Origin: Phycisphaerae bacterium
GTDB lineage: Bacteria > Planctomycetota > Phycisphaerae > UBA1845
NCBI GenBank assembly: GCA_016929015.1
Contig: JAFGJQ010000050.1
Coordinates: 1 to 43,555 of the forward strand
DNA: 43,555 nucleotides
Direction: 5' to 3'
In this document: piece by piece, positions 17,491-25,397 of the stretch
Layout of the letters: every line of letters starts with the position of its first letter
How positions within the stretch are numbered: position 1 is the first letter of the stretch
Notes under the pieces: generated by a model
What the model was told of the DNA's origin: nothing
Seen by the model: only the letters and a program-made list of their open reading frames with translations
The model's database searches: none
Position numbers and translations under genes: made by a program

Positions 17491-19104
17491 TCACCCCTTG
17501 CCGTTCAGCGCCCGGCGGCGGCGCAGGGCCTCAACCCGCATGTGGTCCTTGGCGTTGTCGTTGCGGTCGATGGTCGCCTGGTCGATGCTGTGGTCCGTCC
17601 CGCCGGAATGCCGGATCACCTCGTAAATCGGGTCCCACACGCGGCCGATCGTGTACCGCTCGCTCATGCGAAGGACCAGGTCGTAGTCCTCCCCGTAGTT
17701 GCGGCAGGCCGCATCGTCGTTCACGCCGAACCACCCCACGTCGCGGATGGCCTTGATGTGCGCGGAGCGCGGCGCGCCGGCCCCGTTGATCCGCAGCAGG
17801 TTGTTGCGCCCGTTGTCGGCCGTCCACTCGTCGTGGGTCACTACAGGGATATCCTCATTGCGCGTGATGGCGCCCGTCGCCTCGTCCAGCGTGGACACCT
17901 CGTACGAGCCGACCACCATGCCGATGGTGGGGTCCGACTCGTACACGGCCAGCAGCTTCTCGACCGCGTCCGGCTTCAGCCGATCGTCCGAGTCAAGCTG
18001 CACGTAGTACTTCCCCTCGGCCGCCGCCAGGCCGGTGTTCAGGCACAACCCCAGGTTGTTGATGTCCACCACGATCAGCTTGACCGGCGGGGCGGACGGC
18101 TTGTGCCGGTCCCCGGCGGGCAGGTAGCGTCGCACGGCGTCCGCCGTCGGGTCGTCCGGCCCGCCGTTGACCACCACGATGGCCTCGACGTTCTGCACGG
18201 TCTGGGCCTGCACGCTCTCGATGGCCCGTCCGATGAAGCCGGGCCGGTTGTTCACGGGGATCACCACGCTGGCCACTCGCGTGCCCAGCCGCTTCCGGTC
18301 GGCATCGGTGTATTCCACCTTCTGCACGTGTGCCCCGGGGGCCAGGTATGCCCCGATGCGCTTGAGATGCTCCGTTGCGGCCTGCTCCATCTCGATCTGA
18401 ATCGACTTGTCGGCCAGCAAGTAGTCAAACACGTTGTGGGCCGTGGCCGGGGCGGTCACGGAGTACAGAGACCCCGCGTACCGGTTGGCAATGTGCGCGC
18501 AGCCGCCGTGCTCGCTCACCCGCAGTCGCAGGTCGTACAGGTCGGCCCCCTTGTAATTCTCGTTCAGCCGGCCGATCTCGCGGAGCAGGGCCGTCGAGTA
18601 CAACATGGCCGATCCAAAATCCACCGGGTCGCGCAGTCGACCCTCGTGCCAGTCCAGCAGGTGAACATCCTTGCGCGTGCCGTCCGCGGCGATCCGCTCA
18701 TAGTCTGCATACACCATGCCCACCGGGCCGCGGCGCGTGGCGGCCATCAGCATGACCCGGGCGGCGGATTGCCTCAGGCAGACCTGGGCGCCCTGGTTGT
18801 AAAGGTTCAGGAGGAAATCCCCCTTGGCGGCGGCAATCGCGGCGTTATACATGGCCGCCCGGTTGGCGTATTGGCCGGGCAGGTGTCGGATCCGAGGGTC
18901 CGACCGCAGATCGGACGGCAAGAAGCCCGGCGACGCCGCCGGACCGCGGGAATCCACGATCAGGAGTTCCAGCGGGCCCTGGTCGGTGCAGTCCTGCCGC
19001 AGGGCAGCCCGGACCATCTCTGCAAAGGCCGTCGCATCATAGGGAAGTCGGTCGCCGTAGGTCATGGCGATCGACACGGTGGCGTCGGTGAAAGTCTTGC
19101 TCAT
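17491..19104 (-). CDS. Tandem family 2 glycosyltransferase
   Basis: A 537-residue protein with two GT-A domains. The N-terminal one (about residues 5-230) begins VSIAMTYGDR, but where a DXD metal site is expected it reads LLNLYNQGAQ, so it probably lacks catalysis. The second (about 265-530) begins RVASVVIPVNNRPGFIGRAI, has VVVNGG, and a normal metal site in YVQLDSDDRLKPDA. A possible catalytic base lies in YGEDYDLVLRM. The likely role is sugar addition to a surface polysaccharide or glycoprotein; donor and acceptor are unknown. No signal peptide or membrane segment is seen. I chose ATG 19104, where the family homology begins; it lacks a Shine-Dalgarno and has TACAAT 9 bases upstream, suggesting a nearly leaderless mRNA. 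Confidence 0.85.
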   Translation of the reverse strand: MSKTFTDATVSIAMTYGDRLPYDATAFAEMVRAALRQDCTDQGPLELLIVDSRGPAASPGFLPSDLRSDPRIRHLPGQYANRAAMYNAAIAAAKGDFLLNLYNQGAQVCLRQSAARVMLMAATRRGPVGMVYADYERIAADGTRKDVHLLDWHEGRLRDPVDFGSAMLYSTALLREIGRLNENYKGADLYDLRLRVSEHGGCAHIANRYAGSLYSVTAPATAHNVFDYLLADKSIQIEMEQAATEHLKRIGAYLAPGAHVQKVEYTDADRKRLGTRVASVVIPVNNRPGFIGRAIESVQAQTVQNVEAIVVVNGGPDDPTADAVRRYLPAGDRHKPSAPPVKLIVVDINNLGLCLNTGLAAAEGKYYVQLDSDDRLKPDAVEKLLAVYESDPTIGMVVGSYEVSTLDEATGAITRNEDIPVVTHDEWTADNGRNNLLRINGAGAPRSAHIKAIRDVGWFGVNDDAACRNYGEDYDLVLRMSERYTIGRVWDPIYEVIRHSGGTDHSIDQATIDRNDNAKDHMRVEALRRRRALNGKG

Positions 19105-19112
19105 GGGGGCGG

Positions 19113-19141
19113 ATTGTACACAAAACGAGCCGAGGGTTCGA
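19113..19141 (-). promoter_or_regulatory. Candidate promoter for the tandem glycosyltransferase (near-leaderless)
   Basis: On the minus strand TACAAT (19118-19113) is preceded at 17 bases by TCGAAC (19141-19136), a weak -35. Transcription would begin about 2 bases before ATG 19104. The absence of any Shine-Dalgarno in front of that ATG fits. Confidence 0.35.
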
Positions 19142-19250
19142 GGCCCGTGGGGTCGTTTCGCTCTCATCGGTGTGGCACAGAATGGGCCTAGAGAATAGTA
19201 TGCTGCCGGCATCCGTGCCTGCAGCGATCCGTGTTTGAGGAGGACCTTCC

Positions 19251-20195
19251 ATGTCCGGGCCCGCACCGTCTCCATGCATCCGTTCGGCGAATGATGCCGA
19301 TTTGCCTGCGATCTACAATCTCGCGGCCGCCGCCCTCACTCTCGAGGGGTTCAGTTCGGGCCTGCTGTGGGAGAAGCTCTTCGACAACCCCGCCCCCGAG
19401 CAGTTCCACAAGCGGGTCTACGCGGCCGAAATGGATGGACACATGGTCGGATTCATGCAGTGCGTGGAGCGACCCGCTCAATCCAAGGGATGGCTGGGGG
19501 TTTTCGCCGTCCGGGAGTCGCACCGCCGCCGCGGCATCGGCTCCGCCCTCTTCGATCGGCTGCTCGCGGACTGGCGGAAGGCCGGCATCGCGGAGGCTGA
19601 GGTGCTGGCGATCCCGGGCAACTACTTCAACCCCGGAATCGACCCCCGCTATACGGCAGCCCTCTGCTTTGTGGAAGCCAAGGGGTTTCAGCGGTTCAAG
19701 GACTGCGTGAATCTGACCGCCTTTCTTGACCAGCGGTTCGAGACGCAACACGACGAGGCCCAACTGGCAGATCAGGGCATCACTGTGCGTCGTGCCACCC
19801 GCGACGACGACCCCCTGCTGGACGCCTTCTTCGCCGGGGATTTCGGCCCGGATTGGCGAATGGAGGCCGAGCTGGCCATGCGAAACGAACCACCCGCCCT
19901 GCATCTGGCCCTCAAGGCCGGCCAGATTATCGGATTCAGCGGCCACTCCAGCCAGAACCGGGAATGGGGGTTCTTCGGCCCAATGGGCACCACCCCCGCC
20001 GCCCGCGGCACGGGCATCGGCCGAATCTTGCTGCGCCGCTGCCTAAACGATCTGTTCGATGCCGGACACCGAACAAGCGTTATCCCGTGGGTCGGGCCGA
20101 TCGGGTTCTACTCCCGCTACGTCCCCTGCCGGGTGGAACGTGTTTTCTGGCGATACCGCAGGGCCGTCACCGAGCCGTCCATGCCGGCCACGTAG
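19251..20195 (+). CDS. Tandem GNAT-family N-acetyltransferase
   Basis: A 314-residue protein of two GNAT folds in tandem. The acetyl-CoA loop of the first is SHRRRGIGSALFDRLL (about residues 88-103). The second has the equivalent AARGTGIGRILLRRCL near residue 253. Tandem GNATs include mycothiol synthase-like and other small-molecule acetyltransferases; the acceptor here cannot be predicted. It begins at ATG 19251 behind a near-perfect ribosome site (GAGGAGG). Its 3' end overlaps the 3' end of the opposite metallophosphoesterase gene by 79 bases (20117-20195), and both reading frames look genuine in the overlap. Confidence 0.88.
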   Translation: MSGPAPSPCIRSANDADLPAIYNLAAAALTLEGFSSGLLWEKLFDNPAPEQFHKRVYAAEMDGHMVGFMQCVERPAQSKGWLGVFAVRESHRRRGIGSALFDRLLADWRKAGIAEAEVLAIPGNYFNPGIDPRYTAALCFVEAKGFQRFKDCVNLTAFLDQRFETQHDEAQLADQGITVRRATRDDDPLLDAFFAGDFGPDWRMEAELAMRNEPPALHLALKAGQIIGFSGHSSQNREWGFFGPMGTTPAARGTGIGRILLRRCLNDLFDAGHRTSVIPWVGPIGFYSRYVPCRVERVFWRYRRAVTEPSMPAT

Positions 20196-22375
20196 CAAGC
20201 GGGCTCCTGCCCCGCCGCCCCGGCGTCCACTGTCACGGGGGCCATGACGAAGAAGCCGGGAGTGGCCTGGTATTGCCACAACGTCTTGCCGTCCCGGGCG
20301 TCCAGCACGCTGAGCAGTCCGGTGTTGGAGCAGATGTAGAGTCGCCCGTCCTGCTCGGTCGGCGGAATCGGGAACCGCCCCGCCGGCACCTCCTTGTCCC
20401 AGATTACCTGACCGCTACCATCGTACTTGCGGACATGCGACTCGGTCGTCCGGGCATAGAAATGCCGGCCGTCCGCCGCCGGAACGATGCCTGCCACGCC
20501 GGCGTCCCAGGTGGAAACCAACTTCCCGTCGGGATCGTACTTCCCCAGGCGATAGCCCCGATCACAGACAAACAGGGCTTCCTCCACGACGATCGGGCCA
20601 CAATCCGCCGGCGCGTAATAGCGGGCCGCTCCCCCGTCGCTGGATTTCGGCCCGAGCGACTTCCAGCGGAGTTTGCCGGTCGACTTGTCGACGGCATAGA
20701 GGTACCCGTCCCAGGCGCCGAATACGACAAGGTCTTTCCACACTGCCGGGCGTGATTCGATACTGAAATCGGCCCGCTCGAACACCCAGCGCTTGCTGCC
20801 ATCTGCAAGCGAGATTGCGTGCATCCGTCCACCGTTGTCTCCGACGAAGGCCGTGTCGCCGTCGATGACCGGCCAGCCGTAGACCGGCCGCCCCGCCTCG
20901 TAGACCCAGCGCTGCCGGCCCTGGCCGTCCAGGGCGTAGACCTTCCCGTCGCCGGAGCCGACCACGAGGTACTCGCCGTTCCAGGCCGGTGTACCGAGGA
21001 TCTCCCCACCAGTCTTGAAAACCCATCTCTGCTGCCCAGTCACCCGGTCGGAGGCCACCACGGAACCGTCATTCCCGGCATAGACGACGAGGTCGCCCAC
21101 AACGACGGGCGCAGCCTTGATGGCCCGCGGACCTTCCGCCTTCCAGAGCATCTCCACGTCGGGAGGATTCGTGCTGAACAGACGGGTTCGCTGGTCGCTA
21201 CGACCGTCCTGCAACGTAACCTGCACCGTCAGAAGATGCATGCCCGGAAGCAACCCGTCCAACGGCACCGGGCCGGTCATAGCGACAGTCGAGCCTTCCG
21301 ACTCGACGGGTCGAACCACTGTCGACACGGGGTTGCCGTCCACCCGAACCGCCCAGTTCACCGAATCCGGGTCCGGCCCGTTCAACGCCAGGGCCAGCGT
21401 CAGGGTCGGCCCCTCGGCCGAATGGCCATCTGACGCCGGTTCGGTAATGGCGAACAGCCGTGACGCCGGCTGACGCGGAAGGGGTTTGTTCAGCACGACC
21501 TTCCATCCCGGCTTGCCGGCCTCATCCCCCTTGGCGCGAGGATCGCGGTGGTAGTGATACGCATAGCGGAGCCGCCCATCCTGCATGGACAGCAGACCGT
21601 AGCCGGCGTTCTTCCCAAACGTTGAGCCACCCATGACCCCGTCCAATCCGCAGATGTCGCGATGCTCCACGCCGTGTCCGTGGCCGTAGAGCAGCAGCGC
21701 CACGTTGTAGTCGCGAAGCAGGTCAACCAGCGTATCCAGCTCCACCGGGTGAGCGAATTCCGTCACATAGGGCGGGTGATGCAGGGCAACGAAGATCGGC
21801 ATTCCCGGCGGCACGTTCTCCAGTTCCGATTTCAGCCACGACCGGGTCTTGCCGTCCAGGGAGGGCACCGGCTCCTGCGGGGACGCCGAGCTGAGGCAAA
21901 TGAAGCGGCACCCATGTTGAGTGAAGGCGTGGTTCTCGCCGCCGTGGCGCTTTCGCATGACGTCATACAGGGCCACCCACGTGTTGTCATGATTGCCCGG
22001 CAGCACGTACAGGGGGCAAGGCAGCTTCGCGAAGGCCTCCTCGACGATCTGCCACGTGTCATCGATCACGCCGTACTCTGTAAGATCGCCAGTGGCCAGG
22101 GCGAAGGCCGGCGCGGGAGCCGGCTCGGACAGCGTGGGAACGTTCTGGAGCTTGCCCGCCTGCTGGCAGACCCACGCAATGCAATCCGCGCCGCGCACCG
22201 CCTCCGGTTTCCCCAGGCGGGCGAGATGCGGATTCACGTGCATGTCCGTGATGTGAAGGACGGTGAAGTCGGATACCGCGGACTCCGCTCCCGCCGGCTC
22301 TGCGGCCCCTGCCGTGGAGGCGGCAAACAGGCCCCAGATCGCCAGTACGGGAAGCATGATTCGTTGACAACGCAT
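20117..22375 (-). CDS. Secreted calcineurin-like metallophosphoesterase fused to a PQQ-type beta-propeller
   Basis: A 752-residue exported protein. A signal peptide (LPVLAIWGLFAASTAGAAEP) is followed by a metallophosphoesterase domain at about residues 35-270. All five metal motifs are present: HITDMH, TGDLTEY, PGNHDN, ALHHPP and LYGHGHG. A beta-sandwich linker comes next (about 300-400). From about residue 405 to the end lie WD/PQQ-like repeats, with recurring patterns such as VVYAGNDGSVVASDRVTGQQ, KVYALDGQGRQRWVYE and LYAVDKSTGKLRW. Family members hydrolyse phosphomono- or diesters (nucleotides, phospholipids) outside the cytoplasm; the propeller may bind substrate or surface. ATG 22375 has AGGAG 9 bases upstream; the longer frame upstream is not supported. 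It is divergent from the peptidoglycan genes. Confidence 0.88.
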   Translation of the reverse strand: MRCQRIMLPVLAIWGLFAASTAGAAEPAGAESAVSDFTVLHITDMHVNPHLARLGKPEAVRGADCIAWVCQQAGKLQNVPTLSEPAPAPAFALATGDLTEYGVIDDTWQIVEEAFAKLPCPLYVLPGNHDNTWVALYDVMRKRHGGENHAFTQHGCRFICLSSASPQEPVPSLDGKTRSWLKSELENVPPGMPIFVALHHPPYVTEFAHPVELDTLVDLLRDYNVALLLYGHGHGVEHRDICGLDGVMGGSTFGKNAGYGLLSMQDGRLRYAYHYHRDPRAKGDEAGKPGWKVVLNKPLPRQPASRLFAITEPASDGHSAEGPTLTLALALNGPDPDSVNWAVRVDGNPVSTVVRPVESEGSTVAMTGPVPLDGLLPGMHLLTVQVTLQDGRSDQRTRLFSTNPPDVEMLWKAEGPRAIKAAPVVVGDLVVYAGNDGSVVASDRVTGQQRWVFKTGGEILGTPAWNGEYLVVGSGDGKVYALDGQGRQRWVYEAGRPVYGWPVIDGDTAFVGDNGGRMHAISLADGSKRWVFERADFSIESRPAVWKDLVVFGAWDGYLYAVDKSTGKLRWKSLGPKSSDGGAARYYAPADCGPIVVEEALFVCDRGYRLGKYDPDGKLVSTWDAGVAGIVPAADGRHFYARTTESHVRKYDGSGQVIWDKEVPAGRFPIPPTEQDGRLYICSNTGLLSVLDARDGKTLWQYQATPGFFVMAPVTVDAGAAGQEPACYVAGMDGSVTALRYRQKTRSTRQGT

Positions 22376-22532
22376 GGTTTGTTCTCCTGCGGCTTCGTTC
22401 AGGGACACGACCGGCTTGACACGCGTCCTGCCTTCGCGAAACATAGGCAAGGCGCGGTCCCGGCGGCAGCCGCCCGCATTTTGATGGATTCCCTGCGTCG
22501 CGTCCAATCCCTGTCGCATGACGGAGAATGTC

Positions 22533-25397
22533 ATGATTCTGCAACGAAACCTGGGCCGGAACGGACTGCTGGTGGTGCTAGGCATCGTTCTGACGGGCGG
22601 TTGCCAACCCGCTGAGCGACCGGGGGCCCTGCCACGGCAGCGGTCGATGGAAGAGTTGAAGGCAAGCCCATTGTACACCTTCACGGAGGAGGAGGTGGAC
22701 CGGTACCTGCAGGCCCTGCCCGCCGCGGAACCCGGGCTCACCGACCGAATCATCCACCTGGGCCGCAAGAACATCGGGCAGCCGTACGACATCTACCTGC
22801 TCGGCGAATTCCCCTTCGAGCTGATCGACCCGGAGCCGATCTACTGCCTCGACCGCAGCGACTGCGTGGTCTTCAGCGAGCACATGTTCGCCATGGGCCT
22901 GAGCCGCAACTGGTGGGAGTTCCTGGCCACGCTCCAGCGAATCCGGTACCGCGACGGAAAAGTGGGGATGCTCACCCGGAACCACTACACAATCGCCGAC
23001 TGGGACCGCAACAACGCATTCCTCTTTGAGGACATGACCCCCAAGCTCGGCAACGGCACGGCCTGCGTGCCCCTGACACAGGTGTGTCGGCGGGCGAAGT
23101 TCTTCGCGAAACACGGTATCGGGCAGGACATTCCGGACGAGCCGATCCAGGACACGTACATCCCGTCGGCAAACGTGCCCGGCATCCTCGGTGAATTGCA
23201 GAACGCCGACTTCGTGAACATCATCCGCGGCAATGAAAAATCCCAGTTCGCCGGACACACCGGGCTCATCGCGATCGGGCACGACGGAACGGTGGACTTC
23301 CTGCACTCCGCCCAGCCCGCGGTCCGCGAGCAACCGCTGCTGGATTTCCTCCAGAAGGACCGCCGGTGCCTGGGCATCAAGATTCTGCGGCTGCGACCGG
23401 GTGCAGAGCAGATCATGCGACACGAGCTGGCCTCGTCGCAGGACGCTACAGACGTGAGCGAAAGATCGCTGAGAGCGGCGCTGGCGGCATCGCCGTTGAT
23501 GTCGACCGGGGCGCCGGACGGCTACGCGGAGGACTGGGCACGGGCGATGAAAATGCAGGCCTATCAGTTGACACATGACACGCCGATGGACGCAAAGCTC
23601 CAGGACCAGGTGGAAGCCATCGAACGCCGGGTCGGCGAGGAATTGGGCATCCCGGAGGCGGATCGCGCATTCGGCGTGCTGGACCTGACCGACCGGCGGC
23701 TGGCCATGGTCCGGCCGGACGTGACGTTCTACGGGGCCAGCGTCCCGAAAATCGCCATCGTGTTTGCCTATTTCGCCAAAAACCCCGAGGCGGCACGGGA
23801 TCTCGATCCGCAGGTGGAACGCGAACTGCAACTCGTGATCAAGCGGTCGGACAACGACCTCGCCGCCAAGTACAGCCAGATCGTCGGGCTCGACTTCATC
23901 CAGAAGCTGCTCACCTCAAAAGAGTACCGGCTGTACGACAAGGAGCACGGCGGCGGGCTCTGGTGCGGCAAGCACTACGGTGTGGAGAAGCCGCGCATCG
24001 GCGACCCGCTGAACGATCATTCGCACGGGGCCTCCGTCCGGCAGTGTCTGCGCTATTACCTGATGCTGGAGCAGGGCGAGCTGGTCAACGCCGAAGTCTG
24101 CGCGAAAATCAAGGAGATCTTCGCGGCCCCGCACCTGGAGTTCCACAACGACCGCTTCGTCGGCGGGCTGAACGGCCGTGACGTCACCATTCTGCGAAAG
24201 AGCGGCTGGTGGGAGGACTGGCACCTCGACACCGCACGCGTTGTGCACGGCAAGCATCTGTACTTCATGGCGGGTATGGCCCAGCATTCCAAGGGTCAGG
24301 AATACCTGGCCGAGATGGCCCGGGCCGTGGACGAAGTGATCTGCGGCAAGGAGCCGAAACCCCGCCCCTTCGCACATGAACTGATCCTCCACGATGCCGA
24401 GAACGACTTCGGGCGTCTCCCGCAGGGCCCGAGCGAAGAACCATCGGTCATCACGCTTATGAACCCGGTTGAGGGCGGGGCGTCCGCATACGAATCACCC
24501 GTGATTGAGCCGGAGCTCGAATTCAACGAGGCACTACTGTCCTGGAACCTCGATCTGCCGGAAGACGCCACCGTGCGGGTGGAGCTGCGCGTAGGCCGGC
24601 TCGCCTACGACACGTGGTCGCCCTGGCTGACCCTCGCGCAGTGGGGCCCGGGCTCGTTCCCGGACGAACCGCTGATGAAATCCGAACAGGGCCACATCGA
24701 CAAGGACTACTTCCGATCCAAAGACTGGTACGACCGGCTCCAGTATCGGCTGCGTGTGACGGGAACGCCTGAGCCTGTGGGCATTCGTCGCGTCGGCATT
24801 TGCGTCAGCGACACAACCGGCATTCCCACCGCCCTGCCGCGCCCGGAACCGACCCGCGAGCCGCTGGAAACCGCAGCATGGCAACGTACGTTGCCGGTCC
24901 CCTTCCGCAGCCAAAGAACCGACCACCCGCAAATGAAGCACGAGATCTGCAGCCCGACGTCGGTCAGCATGGTGATGGAGTACCATGGCGTCAACCAGAC
25001 GAAGGAAACGGTCGCCGATCGGGCGTTCGACGCCCGGCACGGCATCTACGGCAACTGGCCGATGAACGTGCAGGCGGCCTACAGCTTCGGCGTGCCGGGA
25101 TACCTGACGCGCTTCTCCGACTGGGAAGACGTCCGGGCGATGATCGCGGCGGGCAACCCGCTGGTCATTTCCATCGTGGCCAAAAAAGGCGAACTGCACA
25201 ACGCGCCCTACAAGAGCACCGACGGACACCTCATCGTGATCACCGGCTTCGCCGACGAGAATCACGTGACAATCAACGACCCCGCGGGCAAAACCACCCG
25301 TGAGGGCCAACGCAAATACAGCACGGACGACCTGGAAACGGTCTGGATGCGAGCGAAAGGGGGAACGGCCTATGTATTGCTGCCGCCGGAGTCGTAA
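22533..25397 (+). CDS. Three-domain lipoprotein: DUF1460 amidase-like, class-A serine hydrolase, C39-like peptidase
   Basis: A 954-residue protein with a lipoprotein-like signal (IVLTGGC, Cys24). Domain 1 (about 45-290) is DUF1460, an NlpC/P60-related cysteine amidase family linked to N-acetylmuramoyl-L-alanine cleavage, with Cys111 in RSDCVVFSEH and His242 in AGHTGLIA. Domain 2 (about 350-605) is a class-A beta-lactamase/PBP-like serine hydrolase: S403-V-P-K406, S439-D-N441 and K556-S-G558. A beta-sandwich spacer (about 640-765) separates it from domain 3, a C39-type papain-like peptidase (about 785-950) with Cys806 in HEICSPTS, His899 in DGHLIVITGF and Asp916 in INDP. All catalytic residues are kept. 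ATG 22533 (GGAG 7 bases before) is preferred over 22518. It overlaps the next gene by 26 bases. I infer an outer-surface or periplasmic muropeptide-processing enzyme. Confidence 0.87.
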   Translation: MILQRNLGRNGLLVVLGIVLTGGCQPAERPGALPRQRSMEELKASPLYTFTEEEVDRYLQALPAAEPGLTDRIIHLGRKNIGQPYDIYLLGEFPFELIDPEPIYCLDRSDCVVFSEHMFAMGLSRNWWEFLATLQRIRYRDGKVGMLTRNHYTIADWDRNNAFLFEDMTPKLGNGTACVPLTQVCRRAKFFAKHGIGQDIPDEPIQDTYIPSANVPGILGELQNADFVNIIRGNEKSQFAGHTGLIAIGHDGTVDFLHSAQPAVREQPLLDFLQKDRRCLGIKILRLRPGAEQIMRHELASSQDATDVSERSLRAALAASPLMSTGAPDGYAEDWARAMKMQAYQLTHDTPMDAKLQDQVEAIERRVGEELGIPEADRAFGVLDLTDRRLAMVRPDVTFYGASVPKIAIVFAYFAKNPEAARDLDPQVERELQLVIKRSDNDLAAKYSQIVGLDFIQKLLTSKEYRLYDKEHGGGLWCGKHYGVEKPRIGDPLNDHSHGASVRQCLRYYLMLEQGELVNAEVCAKIKEIFAAPHLEFHNDRFVGGLNGRDVTILRKSGWWEDWHLDTARVVHGKHLYFMAGMAQHSKGQEYLAEMARAVDEVICGKEPKPRPFAHELILHDAENDFGRLPQGPSEEPSVITLMNPVEGGASAYESPVIEPELEFNEALLSWNLDLPEDATVRVELRVGRLAYDTWSPWLTLAQWGPGSFPDEPLMKSEQGHIDKDYFRSKDWYDRLQYRLRVTGTPEPVGIRRVGICVSDTTGIPTALPRPEPTREPLETAAWQRTLPVPFRSQRTDHPQMKHEICSPTSVSMVMEYHGVNQTKETVADRAFDARHGIYGNWPMNVQAAYSFGVPGYLTRFSDWEDVRAMIAAGNPLVISIVAKKGELHNAPYKSTDGHLIVITGFADENHVTINDPAGKTTREGQRKYSTDDLETVWMRAKGGTAYVLLPPES

